From the NCBI GenBank assembly GCA_015068525.1, contig SVKJ01000001.1, positions 62,001-126,000 of the forward strand: a stretch of DNA of 64,000 bases. Direction: 5' to 3'. This stretch comes from Oscillospiraceae bacterium (GTDB lineage: Bacteria > Bacillota > Clostridia > UMGS1840 > HGM11507). Shown piece by piece: positions 36,968-44,902 of this stretch. The position numbers and the translations under genes were made by a program. Position 1 is the first letter of the stretch; every line of letters starts with the position of its first letter. The notes under the pieces were generated by a model. That model was not told the DNA's origin. It saw nothing but the letters and a program-made list of their open reading frames with translations, and did not search any database.

Positions 36968-37222
36968 TTGAAATCATTAGAAAAAATCGAAATTGAAATA
37001 CCTAAATCATTATATGACGAATTAAAAAAATTAAATATTGATATAAAAAAAGAAGTAACCGATGCGCTTTTTAAAAAAGTAAGATATACTTTTAAAAAGA
37101 ATGAATTAAAAGAAGGATATCTTAAGATGGGCGATATAAATTTGGGGTTTGCAAAGATGTGTTTGGAGGCAGATGAAGATGCTCTTAAAGTAACAGAGCA
37201 GTATTTGACGGAGTGTGAATAA
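36968..37222 (+). CDS. Antitoxin of the MazEF/NdoAI type
   Basis: It has 84 residues and starts at TTG after GGGAGGAGA. The N-terminal part (EIEIPKSLYDELKKLNIDI) resembles ribbon-helix-helix antitoxins such as NdoAI, and the C-terminal half is acidic and helical. It ends two bases before the toxin gene. It is assigned mainly from position, size and the toxin partner. Confidence 0.8.
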   Translation: MKSLEKIEIEIPKSLYDELKKLNIDIKKEVTDALFKKVRYTFKKNELKEGYLKMGDINLGFAKMCLEADEDALKVTEQYLTECE

Positions 37223-37224
37223 AT

Positions 37225-37569
37225 TTGCAAATCAAACGTGGAGATATTTATTATGCCGATTTAAGCCCTGTAATAGGCTCTGAACAAGGCGGAATACGGC
37301 CGGTAGTTATAGTTCAGAATGATGTGGGCAATAAATACAGTCCAACTGTAATCGCAGCGGCGATAACAAGCAAAATAAATAAGGCAAAACTGCCAACTCA
37401 TATTGAGATAGATGCAGAAACATTTGGATTACCTAAAGATTCGGTTATCTTAGCCGAACAGGTAAGAACTATTGATAAAAAACGATTAAGGGAACGAATT
37501 GGGCATCTTAATGATGACTATATGTATAAGGTAAGCGATGCTTTAAGTATAAGCTTCGGTCTTATGTAA
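37225..37569 (+). CDS. mazF: mRNA interferase toxin, MazF/NdoA type
   Basis: It has 114 residues from a TTG start. Family motifs are clear: IKRGDIYYADLSPVIGSEQG, RPVVIVQND, and AEQVRTIDKKRL. These ribosome-independent endoribonucleases cut specific short mRNA sites; the Bacillus homologue cuts UACAU. It overlaps closely with its antitoxin, giving coupled translation. Confidence 0.93.
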   Translation: MQIKRGDIYYADLSPVIGSEQGGIRPVVIVQNDVGNKYSPTVIAAAITSKINKAKLPTHIEIDAETFGLPKDSVILAEQVRTIDKKRLRERIGHLNDDYMYKVSDALSISFGLM

Positions 37570-37590
37570 ATTAACTAAGGAGCGGGAAAA

Positions 37591-38013
37591 ATGAAAAAGA
37601 AAATATTGTTGACACTGGGTTTTATATTAGTTCTGTCGTTAAGTTTTTTAACAGTAATAGGAACTGACGATCCTCTTATTACCGAAAGTTATTTAAATGA
37701 TGTATTTATGCAGGAAGTAAAAGACTACATAGATGCAAATAAAGGCGGCTCTTCCTTTGAAGTTGTTTCAATAGAACAAGGTAAGACTTTTATCGGTAAA
37801 AGTGGGTGCGAAGTGATTTTAAGGCAAGGTAAAGCCGAAGTACTTGGCTCGGAACTCGGAGGACTTTCTGATGTAACAATGGCAGGGGATTTGTCAACCG
37901 GCTATGATATGCCGGCAAATCATCTTCTTATCATTCCAAGAGATGACGGAAGAGGATTTAAGGCAATAACCAATGTTGTAATTATGGTTAAAGGAAACTA
38001 TGAAATAAAATAA
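37591..38013 (+). CDS. Small secreted protein of unknown function
   Basis: It has 140 residues. An N-terminal signal peptide (about 1-24, MKKKILLTLGFILVLSLSFL) is followed by a helical segment (FMQEVKDYID) and a predicted beta-rich region with SGCEVILRQGKAEVLG. No lipobox cysteine is evident at the cleavage site. It has AAGGAGCGGG upstream and follows mazF by 21 bases, but a functional link is not shown. I do not recognise the family. Confidence 0.7.
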   Translation: MKKKILLTLGFILVLSLSFLTVIGTDDPLITESYLNDVFMQEVKDYIDANKGGSSFEVVSIEQGKTFIGKSGCEVILRQGKAEVLGSELGGLSDVTMAGDLSTGYDMPANHLLIIPRDDGRGFKAITNVVIMVKGNYEIK

Positions 38014-38016
38014 ATA

Positions 38017-38045
38017 TTGACATTTTTTTCATTTTATAATATAAT
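38017..38045 (+). promoter_or_regulatory. Promoter of the thiT transcript
   Basis: TTGACA at 38017-38022 and TATAAT at 38040-38045 have a 17-base spacer and lie directly upstream of the TPP aptamer. Confidence 0.85.
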
Positions 38046-38051
38046 GATGTC

Positions 38052-38146
38052 AACAAGGGGAGCCTTAATGAGTTTTACTCAGGCTGAGAGGAAGGTTTGA
38101 CTTCGACCCGTAACCTGATTTGGATAATGCCAACGTAGGGAATATT
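38052..38146 (+). ncRNA. TPP (thi-box) riboswitch
   Basis: Conserved thi-box blocks are present in order: GGGGAGCC, GGCTGAGAGG, GACCCGTAACCTGAT and GGATAATGCCAACGTAGGGA. The aptamer is followed by a terminator hairpin at 38164-38193, so thiamine pyrophosphate should stop transcription into thiT. Confidence 0.96.
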
Positions 38147-38163
38147 TTGTATGCGCATAATAT

Positions 38164-38193
38164 ACCACAGGTCTTGTTACCTGTGGTTTTTTT
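38164..38193 (+). terminator. Terminator of the TPP riboswitch
   Basis: ACCACAGGT paired with ACCTGTGGT around CTTGTT, followed by a run of T. This is the expression platform for the TPP aptamer. Confidence 0.9.
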
Positions 38194-38260
38194 GTGAAAT
38201 TTAATTGGGTTATTCCTTGTTTTAACTAAACAGATATGTTAATAAGAAAGGGGAAAAATT

Positions 38261-38818
38261 ATGGAACAAAAAACATTTAATTTAACAAGAGCGGCGGTTA
38301 TGATTGCTCTTTCTTCGGCACTGTCTTTTTTTAAGATAATAGAACTTGCAAACGGTGGTTCGGTAACTTTAGGAAGTATGGTACCTGTTATACTTATATC
38401 ATTTGTTTTAAATGCAAAATGGGGGATTTGTTCTGCATTTTGTTATTCACTTATACAAATGTTAATCGGAGGTATTGCCGCACCGCCTACCCAAAATTTT
38501 TACTATTATTTTTTAGTAATAATGTTAGATTATGTAGTTGCGTATACAGTGCTTGGCTTAGGAAAAACTTTTAGTGCATTTATAAAAAATAAAACAGCAA
38601 AACTTATAACAGGAACATTTGTTGTTGTGTTTTTAAGATTTGTTTGTCACTTTTTGTCAGGGATTCTTATATGGAATGTTTATGCGCCTGAAGGTCAAAG
38701 TGCTTTCTTATACTCTCTTATATATAACGGTTCTTATATGGGTATTGAACTTATTATAACTGTTGTTATTATAACTGTGATTTCTAAAATTACATATTTT
38801 AAGAATATTATTAAATAG
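38261..38818 (+). CDS. thiT: Thiamine transporter S component ThiT
   Basis: Membrane substrate-binding component of an ECF-type thiamine transporter. It has 185 residues and about six helices. The family signature is visible in ALSFFKIIELANGGSVTLGS and LIGGIAAPPTQNF, and the aromatic-rich segment FCHFLSG-like occurs as FVCHFLSGIL. The TPP riboswitch upstream supports the assignment. Its ECF module would be shared and encoded elsewhere. Confidence 0.95.
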   Translation: MEQKTFNLTRAAVMIALSSALSFFKIIELANGGSVTLGSMVPVILISFVLNAKWGICSAFCYSLIQMLIGGIAAPPTQNFYYYFLVIMLDYVVAYTVLGLGKTFSAFIKNKTAKLITGTFVVVFLRFVCHFLSGILIWNVYAPEGQSAFLYSLIYNGSYMGIELIITVVIITVISKITYFKNIIK

Positions 38819-38826
38819 AATGTTAT

Positions 38827-38887
38827 TATCAGAACGACACATAGGTCGTTCCCTACTGGTTGCTGTCTGGAGTTTTTTAAAAGCCCC
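38827..38887 (+). repeat. Dispersed intergenic repeat, copy 2
   Basis: Matches copy 1 at 25925-25984. Here GAACGAC and GTCGTTC form a perfect 7-bp hairpin around ACATAG, then GTCTGGAGTTTTTTAA follows. It begins eight bases after the thiT stop codon and is followed directly by a terminator hairpin. Confidence 0.6.
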
Positions 38888-38892
38888 TAAAG

Positions 38893-38940
38893 AAATGTCG
38901 AAACATTTTTGTATTTTCATACAATGTTTCGACATTTTTT
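38893..38940 (+). terminator. Terminator upstream of spoIIGA
   Basis: AAATGTCGAAACAT pairs with ATGTTTCGACATTT, with an inner TGTAT/ATACA extension, and ends in a T6 run. Confidence 0.85.
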
Positions 38941-38982
38941 ATTTATGTAAAGTATTATAATATATCGTGTGAGGTGACTTAA

Positions 38983-39822
38983 GTGACGGTATACTGGGAT
39001 ATGATGTTTTTAATAAACTTTGCAATTGATTATATAATACTTTATTCAACTGCTAAAACATTATTTCTAAAAAGAAATATTTTTAAAATTTTATCAGGTG
39101 CTTTAATAGGCGGAATATACGGAATATTTGCTTTTGAAAAATCTTTTGTTTTTAATACTCTTACATATATTTTTGTAACGTTTTTTATCCTTTATGTTAC
39201 TTTTTCAAAATTGAATTTCAAGATTGTTTCTACCTTTTACATAATCTCATTTCTCTTTGGAGGGATAAGTGGTTATTTAAATAATTTGTATGGAGTGATT
39301 AAAATGTCAAACGGTTTTTTTTACATTGAAAATAATTTACTTGCAGTGATTCTGGGAGTTGTACTGTCTTCTTTTATTGTTGTAATTTCACTAAAACTTA
39401 TAAAAAGAAATACTATAAAACTTAGGCAAATTAAAACCGTTGATATTTTTTGTGATGGGAAAAGCGTAACAGTATCAGGTATGCTTGATACCGGTAATTT
39501 GCTTTTAGATCCTATAACAAAGTATCCTGTGATACTGGTAAATTTTTCTGATATAAAACAAATAATTAATAAAGATTTAGAAAAATTTTTAGAGGAAAAT
39601 GATAATCTTTGTGTAAATATAAACAGGAGAATTATAAATAAAATAAGGCTTATTCCTTATAAAAATTCAAGTTCCAATGATATTTTAAAAGGATTTAAAC
39701 CTGATTATATTGTCATAAAGGAGGAAAAAGAGAGAAAAATAACGGATGTTATAATTGCAGTCACTTATAATAAATTGTCAGAAAATAACGAATTTAATGC
39801 AATATTAAATCCACAGATATAG
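38983..39822 (+). CDS. spoIIGA: Sigma-E processing protease SpoIIGA
   Basis: Mother-cell membrane aspartic protease that removes the pro-sequence of sigma-E. It has 279 residues from a GTG start after GTGAGGTGAC. Five N-terminal membrane segments cover about residues 1-150. The catalytic Asp is in MLDTGNLLLDP, followed by the family segments RLIPY-like IRLIPYKNSS and AVTYNKLSENNEFNAILNP. It stands directly before sigE, as in all spore formers. Confidence 0.94.
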   Translation: MTVYWDMMFLINFAIDYIILYSTAKTLFLKRNIFKILSGALIGGIYGIFAFEKSFVFNTLTYIFVTFFILYVTFSKLNFKIVSTFYIISFLFGGISGYLNNLYGVIKMSNGFFYIENNLLAVILGVVLSSFIVVISLKLIKRNTIKLRQIKTVDIFCDGKSVTVSGMLDTGNLLLDPITKYPVILVNFSDIKQIINKDLEKFLEENDNLCVNINRRIINKIRLIPYKNSSSNDILKGFKPDYIVIKEEKERKITDVIIAVTYNKLSENNEFNAILNPQI

Positions 39823-39844
39823 CCATCGGCTCTAGGAGGTTAAT

Positions 39845-40555
39845 ATGAAACTTATAGAATGGGTAGATTTATTTTTAAAAAAAATTTTAAAAACTGATAA
39901 TATTCTCTACTATATTGGGGGAGCAGATATTCTGCCACCCCCTCTTACCCCTTTGGAAGAAGAAGAATATTTAAAAAAGAAACAAAGCGGTGTTCCGGGA
40001 GCAAAAGAATATTTAATCGAGCATAACTTAAGGCTGGTAGTTTATATTGCCAGAAAATTTGAAAATACGGGGATAAATGTAGAGGATTTAATATCAATAG
40101 GAACAATAGGACTTATAAAAGCAATAAATACGTTTAATCCCGATAAAAATATTAAACTTGCTACCTATGCTTCCAAATGTATAGAAAACGAAATTTTAAT
40201 GTATTTAAGAAAAACATCAAATCAGAAAACAGAAATTTCAATTGACGAACCGTTAAATGTTGACTGGGACGGAAATGAACTTTTGCTTTCAGATATACTT
40301 GGAACGGATAATGATATTATATATAAAACTCTTGAAGAAAAAGTAGATAAGGAACTTCTGACAGAAGCATTATCCAAACTTTCACAAAGAGAGCAAAATA
40401 TAATGAATTTGCGTTTTGGTTTAACAAGCGGTCCTGAAAAAACTCAAAAAGAAGTTGCTGATATGCTTGGAATAAGCCAGTCGTATATTTCAAGGCTTGA
40501 GAAAAAAATAATATCAAGATTGCAACGGGAAATCATAAAGATGATGGAGTCATAA
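39845..40555 (+). CDS. sigE: RNA polymerase sporulation sigma factor sigma-E
   Basis: First mother-cell sigma factor. It has 236 residues. The N-terminal pro-sequence (about 1-28) ends at the conserved processing region YYIGGADILPPPL. Sigma-70 regions 2 (NLRLVVYIARKF, GTIGLIKAINTF) and 4 (QKEVADMLGISQSYISRLEK) are clear. CTAGGAGG sits upstream of the start. It is co-transcribed with its protease spoIIGA. Confidence 0.97.
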   Translation: MKLIEWVDLFLKKILKTDNILYYIGGADILPPPLTPLEEEEYLKKKQSGVPGAKEYLIEHNLRLVVYIARKFENTGINVEDLISIGTIGLIKAINTFNPDKNIKLATYASKCIENEILMYLRKTSNQKTEISIDEPLNVDWDGNELLLSDILGTDNDIIYKTLEEKVDKELLTEALSKLSQREQNIMNLRFGLTSGPEKTQKEVADMLGISQSYISRLEKKIISRLQREIIKMMES

Positions 40556-40566
40556 ATTGAAAAAGT

Positions 40567-40596
40567 AAAAAAGCATCACTATGTGATGCTTTTTTA
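40567..40596. terminator. sigE terminator
   Basis: AAAAAGCATCAC and GTGATGCTTTTT around TAT. The stem with A and T runs could work in both directions between convergent genes. Confidence 0.85.
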
Positions 40597-41448
40597 TATA
40601 ATATATTGAATTGTAAATCCTGATAATGTACCGATTAAAATGAGAATAATAAGTATAGTAATATTTTCTTTTAAATTTTTGTTTCTTTTAAATAATACTA
40701 AAAGCCCGACTCCTGCACCCGAGCATAATCCTGCTACAAGTGATCCAAATGAAATTATTCCATTTAAAAAACCTTGTGTTAAAATAACCGATGCCGCACA
40801 GTTTGGTATAAGTCCTATTAAAGACGCAATAAATGGCTGAATAAAACTTTCCTTTAAAAAAAGAGAAGTTAATTTTTCTTCGCCTGTAATTTCTATTGCA
40901 AGACTGAAAATAAAAGATGCAATAAATACAAATAAAAATATTTTAACAGTATGTATAAGTGCTGATTTTATAATGCCGTCTTCACAACTTTCGCAGTTTC
41001 CGTGAAAATGGTGATGTTCATTACTGCTATCGCAAATTATCTCTTTTTTGTTTTTATATATTAAATCTATTATAAATCCGAAAAGAATTGCTATTATTAT
41101 TTTAATTAAAATAAGTTCCAATACTATGTGTGACTTTTGAGGGGTGGAAAGTATAATCGGAATTGCCTCATCACTTGTTGCAATAAAGATTGCAATAAGA
41201 GTTCCCAAAGTTATCGCACGCTTTGAATACAAATCTGATGCAATAACAGAAAATCCACATTGGGGAATACTTCCGAAAAGTCCTCCGAAAACAGGCCCTG
41301 AAAATTTGGTTTTCATAAGTTTGTGGCTTAAATGTGTATTATTTTTATGTTCAAAATATTCAATTAAAAGATACATTAAAAATATAAAAGGTATAATTTT
41401 AATTGTGTCTAAAAAAGAATGAAACAGTGTATGTGTTAAAAGGTGCAT
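40594..41448 (-). CDS. Membrane permease resembling the putative heavy-metal exporter family (ArsP_2-like)
   Basis: It has 284 residues from the ATG at 41448, chosen for CGGAGG upstream over the start at 41472. About ten helices arranged as a repeat: the first half carries GSIPQCGFSVIAS and the second half LIGLIPNCAASVIL, each with a Pro-x-Cys motif in a membrane segment. A cytoplasmic loop between them is rich in His and Cys (EHHHFHGNCESCEDG), suggesting metal binding. The substrate is not known; metal or metalloid export is inferred from the family. Confidence 0.75.
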   Translation of the reverse strand: MHLLTHTLFHSFLDTIKIIPFIFLMYLLIEYFEHKNNTHLSHKLMKTKFSGPVFGGLFGSIPQCGFSVIASDLYSKRAITLGTLIAIFIATSDEAIPIILSTPQKSHIVLELILIKIIIAILFGFIIDLIYKNKKEIICDSSNEHHHFHGNCESCEDGIIKSALIHTVKIFLFVFIASFIFSLAIEITGEEKLTSLFLKESFIQPFIASLIGLIPNCAASVILTQGFLNGIISFGSLVAGLCSGAGVGLLVLFKRNKNLKENITILIILILIGTLSGFTIQYII

Positions 41449-41561
41449 ATAAAAACCTCCGTAATAAATCACATTATATTATATCATAGTATTATGTGAT
41501 TTTCAAATCTTTTTTATATTTTAAAAGTTTGTTATAATTAAAAAAAGAAAGGAGAGTTATT

Positions 41562-42008
41562 ATGATTAAAGTACTTTTTGTTTGTCATGGAAATATTTGC
41601 AGAAGTCCTATGGCTGAATTTATATTTAAGGACCTTGTAAAAGAAGATGACAAGGAATTTCATATAGAATCGCGTGCAACCAGCAGAGAAGAGATTGGCA
41701 ACCCTGTTTATCCTCCTGCAAAAAGAAAATTAAAAGAATATGGCATTTTATGTGATGGAAAGGTTGCAAAGCAAATAACAAAAGAGGACTATGAAAAATT
41801 TGATTATATAATATGTATGGATAATAACAACTTAAGAAATATAAGATATGTTGTTGGAGAGGATACTTATAACAAAATTTCTCTTTTAATGGAATGGACA
41901 GGCGAGAAAAAAGAGGTTAGTGACCCTTGGTACACGGGGGATTTTGAAACGGCATACCGTGATATATTAAAAGGCTGTAAGGCCGTCAGAGATAAACTAT
42001 ATACATAA
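41562..42008 (+). CDS. Low-molecular-weight protein-tyrosine phosphatase
   Basis: It has 148 residues. The P-loop CHGNICRSPMAEF gives the catalytic C and R of the CX5R motif, and the general acid Asp is in SDPWYTGDFETAY. A TATAAT box near 41533 and GAAAGGAG precede the start. The protein target is unknown. Confidence 0.92.
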   Translation: MIKVLFVCHGNICRSPMAEFIFKDLVKEDDKEFHIESRATSREEIGNPVYPPAKRKLKEYGILCDGKVAKQITKEDYEKFDYIICMDNNNLRNIRYVVGEDTYNKISLLMEWTGEKKEVSDPWYTGDFETAYRDILKGCKAVRDKLYT

Positions 42009-42045
42009 AAAACGCACCAAAAAGGAAAACTTTTTGGTGCGTTTT
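42009..42045. terminator. Bidirectional terminator
   Basis: A 16-bp stem around AAAAC-type loop bases with A and T runs at its ends lies between the convergent phosphatase and nagB genes. Confidence 0.85.
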
Positions 42046-42079
42046 AAAGTTTGTTTACTTTTTTAAAAAATTCTTAAAA

Positions 42080-42832
42080 TTATAGTAAACTTGAACTGTC
42101 AGCATCAAGATAGATATTAACATCTTTTGATAATCTCATAATTGATGCAGGGCATTTTTCAGTGATTTCGCCATAAACTGTATTTTTAACTGCTTGTGCT
42201 TTTGTTGGAGCAGGAACTATACAAATGTGGCAGTCAACATTTTTAAGTGTTGGAACTGTAAGTGTTAAAGCGTGAGTAGGAACTTCGTCAATGTGGTTAA
42301 AGCATCCGTCATTAACTTGTTGCTGACGGCAAACATTGTCAAGTTCAACTATTTTAACCATTTTAGGATCATCAAAGAATGCAACGTGTGGGTCATTGAA
42401 AGCAATGTGACCGTTTTCGCCGATACCTAAGCAAACGATATCTGTTGGATTTTCTTTAAGTAACTGAGAATATCTTTCACATTCTTTTTCAGGATCTTCT
42501 GCATTACCATTTAGGTAATTAACAGATTTGAATGGTGCTTTTCCAAAAAGTCTGTCTTTTAAGAACTGACCAAATCCCTGAGGAGCACCTTCAGGTAAAC
42601 CGATATATTCATCCATGTGGAAAGCATTGATTCTTGTAAAATCAATTTCTTTACAGTTAAGTAAACTTTCTAAAAATTCATTTTGTGATGGAGCAGCAGC
42701 GAAAATCATATTGATTTCGTCTTTCTTTGAAAGAAGTTCAATGATTTTTGCTTTGCAGTCTTCAGCAGCTGCAAGACCCATTTCTTTTCTTGTTTTATAA
42801 GCGTTAACTTTAAAACTTGTTTTTTCTAACAT
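42080..42832 (-). CDS. nagB: Glucosamine-6-phosphate deaminase
   Basis: Converts glucosamine-6-phosphate to fructose-6-phosphate and ammonia. It has 250 residues from the ATG at 42832, with GGAGG upstream. Visible motifs are NAFHMDEYIGLPEGAPQGF, the catalytic DIVCLGIGENGHIAFNDP, and ALTLTVPTL. A promoter with a perfect -35 box lies upstream. It stands alone, so nagA may be elsewhere. Confidence 0.93.
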   Translation of the reverse strand: MLEKTSFKVNAYKTRKEMGLAAAEDCKAKIIELLSKKDEINMIFAAAPSQNEFLESLLNCKEIDFTRINAFHMDEYIGLPEGAPQGFGQFLKDRLFGKAPFKSVNYLNGNAEDPEKECERYSQLLKENPTDIVCLGIGENGHIAFNDPHVAFFDDPKMVKIVELDNVCRQQQVNDGCFNHIDEVPTHALTLTVPTLKNVDCHICIVPAPTKAQAVKNTVYGEITEKCPASIMRLSKDVNIYLDADSSSLL

Positions 42833-42866
42833 TTTAAATTCCTCCATATTAATTTTTACTTATTTA

Positions 42867-42895
42867 ATGATAACATCATTGACACATTTTGTCAA
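42867..42895 (-). promoter_or_regulatory. nagB promoter
   Basis: On the minus strand TTGACA (42895-42890) and TATCAT (42872-42867) have a 17-base spacer. The -35 box is part of the inverted repeat TTGACACATTTTGTCAA, which could be an operator. Confidence 0.7.
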
Positions 42896-43074
42896 ACCAA
42901 AATAATCAAAAATCATAAAAAGAATACTTTATAATAATATTTGCCTGTTAAAATGAAAGATTAAACATTTTATGAAAACTGTTTGTTAATATTATATAAT
43001 AATGAAATTAAAAACAAAAAATAAAGTTATTAAAATATATTGATAATTTTTAAAAAAAATATTATAAAACAGTA

Positions 43075-43156
43075 GGGGAGGGGTTCCATCCCCTCCCGAA
43101 AATTTTTATTACAAAACGGAATGGACGCAAAAGGGACAGACCCCATTGCGTCCATT
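43075..43156. repeat. Two strong hairpins in the gap between nagB and fic
   Basis: GGGAGGGG (43076-43083) pairs with CCCCTCCC (43090-43097). AATGGACGCAA (43120-43130) pairs with TTGCGTCCATT (43146-43156), enclosing AGGGACAGACCCC. They lie downstream of the disrupted fic gene. They may be terminators or a dispersed palindromic repeat. The rest of the 42896-43213 gap is AT-rich and holds no recognisable gene. Confidence 0.6.
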
Positions 43157-43213
43157 TTGATTTTTGCTGCAGTTATTATGAAGTACAACAAGTTATTAAA
43201 AATTCTTATAATC

Positions 43214-44092
43214 TCACAATTCTTCTGTTTTAAAAGCCGCATAGCCTTCATAGTTATAACTGTTATCTATACCTTTCATATACAGTTCGCGGTCATTTAT
43301 CTTATCAGTCAAAGCATTTTTTAAGATATATTTGATTTCAATGTCTTTTATCGGACTTCGCTCCATAGCAAGCAGATAGTCCTCTTTTGAAACCTTGCTC
43401 CAGTCAATAACTTTTCCAAGTTCTTTTTTTAGCATAAGGTCAAGCCATATTCTCGTGCTTCTGCCGTTGCCTTCTCTGAATGGATGTGCAATGTTCATTT
43501 CGACATATTTCTCAATTATTTCATCAAATGTTCCCTGCGACATATTACTGATGTGTTCCAATGCGCTTTCAAGATACATTGCTGGTGCAAAGCGAAAACC
43601 ACCCTTTGCAATGTTAACATCTCTTATTTTGCCTGCAAAGTCATAAATCTCATCGAATAAATATTTATGAATAAAAGCAAGGGCAGAAAATTCACCTGCG
43701 TACAGTCCGTCAAGCAAACCTATAGCCGTCGGAGAGCTATCCGAACCCGCCTCTAACCCTTAAAAATCGGCTTTTTCGTTGTTGTCGATTCCGATATACC
43801 TCGTATTATCGAAATCTTCCGCCTAGAAAAATCTCAATTTTAAAGCGTTAGAGGTTCGAAGAATTTTCAAATTAGGAAATTTTTCGATAGAATGAGGCAA
43901 AAGGTGCAGGGAATATGCAATATTTTCAAAACTTTTAACGATATTATATCAAAAATTTACAATTTAAAAACGAGTTTGGATAACTTTCCGAAGGCTATTG
44001 TAAAGTTCGATAGCTTTTTTCTTGCTGATTTTTTCTTCGAAACGAGCAAGTTCGACAGACTCTGTTATGTTGAGTTTATTTTCTAAAGCCAC
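43214..44092 (-). pseudogene. fic: fic-family AMP transferase gene split by a MITE
   Basis: The 5' part starts at GTG 44092 (GGTGGAGG upstream) and runs to 43998, encoding 31 residues beginning VALENKLNI; the 3' part is 43722-43214. Removing the MITE and one TA copy restores a single 606-base frame of 201 residues, with LYNIGLLD across the junction. The 3' part keeps the complete active-site motif HPFREGNGRSTR of Fic enzymes, which AMPylate target proteins. A truncated protein could still start at TTG 43717. It is a recent-looking disruption since no other stops or frameshifts are seen. Confidence 0.9.
43725..43995. mobile_element. MITE copy 4, inserted in fic
   Basis: A 271-bp element with inverted ends: left GCCGTCGGAGAGCTATCC, right (reverse complement) GCCTTCGGAAAGTTATCC. 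TA duplications are at 43723-43724 and 43996-43997. The interior matches MITE copy 3 in the region around 43885-43930. No coding capacity. The restored fic frame proves the exact boundaries and the 2-base duplication. Confidence 0.92.
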
Positions 44093-44113
44093 AATAAACC
44101 TCCACCAATTATA

Positions 44114-44476
44114 TTATATTTTAAGAAAGTTCTTGATTTTTAAAAGTGTATCGTCACTTATAACATGTTCTATTTTACATGCTTCTTTTGCAGCAACATC
44201 TTCCGAAACACCGATATGGACTAAAAGTTTTGATAAAATAGTATGCCTTTCAAATATTTTATTTGCAACATCTTTTCCAAGTTCGGTAAGAGTAAGAGAA
44301 CCGTCTTCTGCCATTATTACATACCCGCCGTTTTTCAAAAGCCCAACTGCTCTTGATACACTAGGCTTTGAGTAGTTCATATATTCTGCAACATCGATGC
44401 TTCTTACAATGTTTTTTTCTTTAGATAAAATGTATATTGTTTCAAGATACATTTCGGCAGATTCCTGTAATTGCAT
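44114..44476 (-). CDS. DtxR/MntR-family metal-dependent regulator
   Basis: It has 120 residues: an N-terminal winged helix (SIDVAEYMNYSKPSVSRAVG, about 26-45) and a helical dimerisation/metal-binding domain with the C..E..H pattern in EACKIEHVISDD. It is short, lacking the SH3-like domain of DtxR, as in MntR-type proteins. Divergent from feoAB, which has three matching palindromes, so iron control of ferrous uptake is the likely role. Confidence 0.9.
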   Translation of the reverse strand: MQLQESAEMYLETIYILSKEKNIVRSIDVAEYMNYSKPSVSRAVGLLKNGGYVIMAEDGSLTLTELGKDVANKIFERHTILSKLLVHIGVSEDVAAKEACKIEHVISDDTLLKIKNFLKI

Positions 44477-44575
44477 AAACTTTTCTCCTTTTTCCTATAT
44501 TTTATATTTATTTTATCACAGATAATGATTTTTTTCAAGTAAAAGAAAAATAGGAATTTTTTTACTTAAAAATTA

Positions 44576-44604
44576 TTGACAAATAAGATAAGTTATGTTA
44601 TCAT
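44576..44604 (+). promoter_or_regulatory. feoA promoter
   Basis: TTGACA at 44576-44581 and TATCAT at 44599-44604 have a 17-base spacer. The first TTAG-N6-CTAA palindrome starts ten bases after the -10 box. Confidence 0.75.
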
Positions 44605-44613
44605 AATTATTGG

Positions 44614-44627
44614 TTAGCATATGCTAA
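44614..44627. promoter_or_regulatory. Probable DtxR-type operator 1
   Basis: TTAGCATATGCTAA is a perfect 14-bp palindrome near the transcription start of feoA. It fits the TTAGN6CTAA shape of metal-regulator operators in this family. Confidence 0.75.
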
Positions 44628-44648
44628 TTGATTTTTTTGAAAACGAGT

Positions 44649-44662
44649 TAGCAGTGGCTAAT
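44649..44662. promoter_or_regulatory. Probable DtxR-type operator 2
   Basis: TTAGCAGTGGCTAA, same outer arms as operator 1, located 35 bases downstream of it and 24 bases before the feoA start. Confidence 0.65.
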
Positions 44663-44685
44663 TAAATAAAAGGCAGGCGATATTA

Positions 44686-44898
44686 ATGAATTTAAAAAAT
44701 GCAGAGATTGGAAAAGAATACATAATAAAATCTATTGAAACTTTTGACGAGGAACTTAATTCATTCTTGTTTTCTTTAGGGTGTTACAGTGGCGAACCTG
44801 TTACTGTTATATCACATCTTAAAGGAGGGTGTATTGTTTCTATTAAAGATGGAAGATATCATATAGATAACCCGTTGGCAGAAGCTATAAAAATATAG
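44686..44898 (+). CDS. feoA: Ferrous iron transport protein A
   Basis: It has 70 residues with the SH3-like FeoA fold, including SLGCYSGEPVTVISH and the C-terminal RYHIDNPLAEAIKI. It is a cytoplasmic partner of FeoB. AGGCAGG precedes the start. It lies 45 bases before feoB, with a third palindrome between them. Confidence 0.9.
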   Translation: MNLKNAEIGKEYIIKSIETFDEELNSFLFSLGCYSGEPVTVISHLKGGCIVSIKDGRYHIDNPLAEAIKI

Positions 44899-44902
44899 TA
44901 TG

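Noticed and set aside
39820..39831. TAGCCATCGG at the spoIIGA stop codon, identical to a MITE end
   Set aside because: Only about ten bases match, there is no second end nearby, and such a match is not very unlikely by chance in 64 kb. Not counted as a MITE relic.
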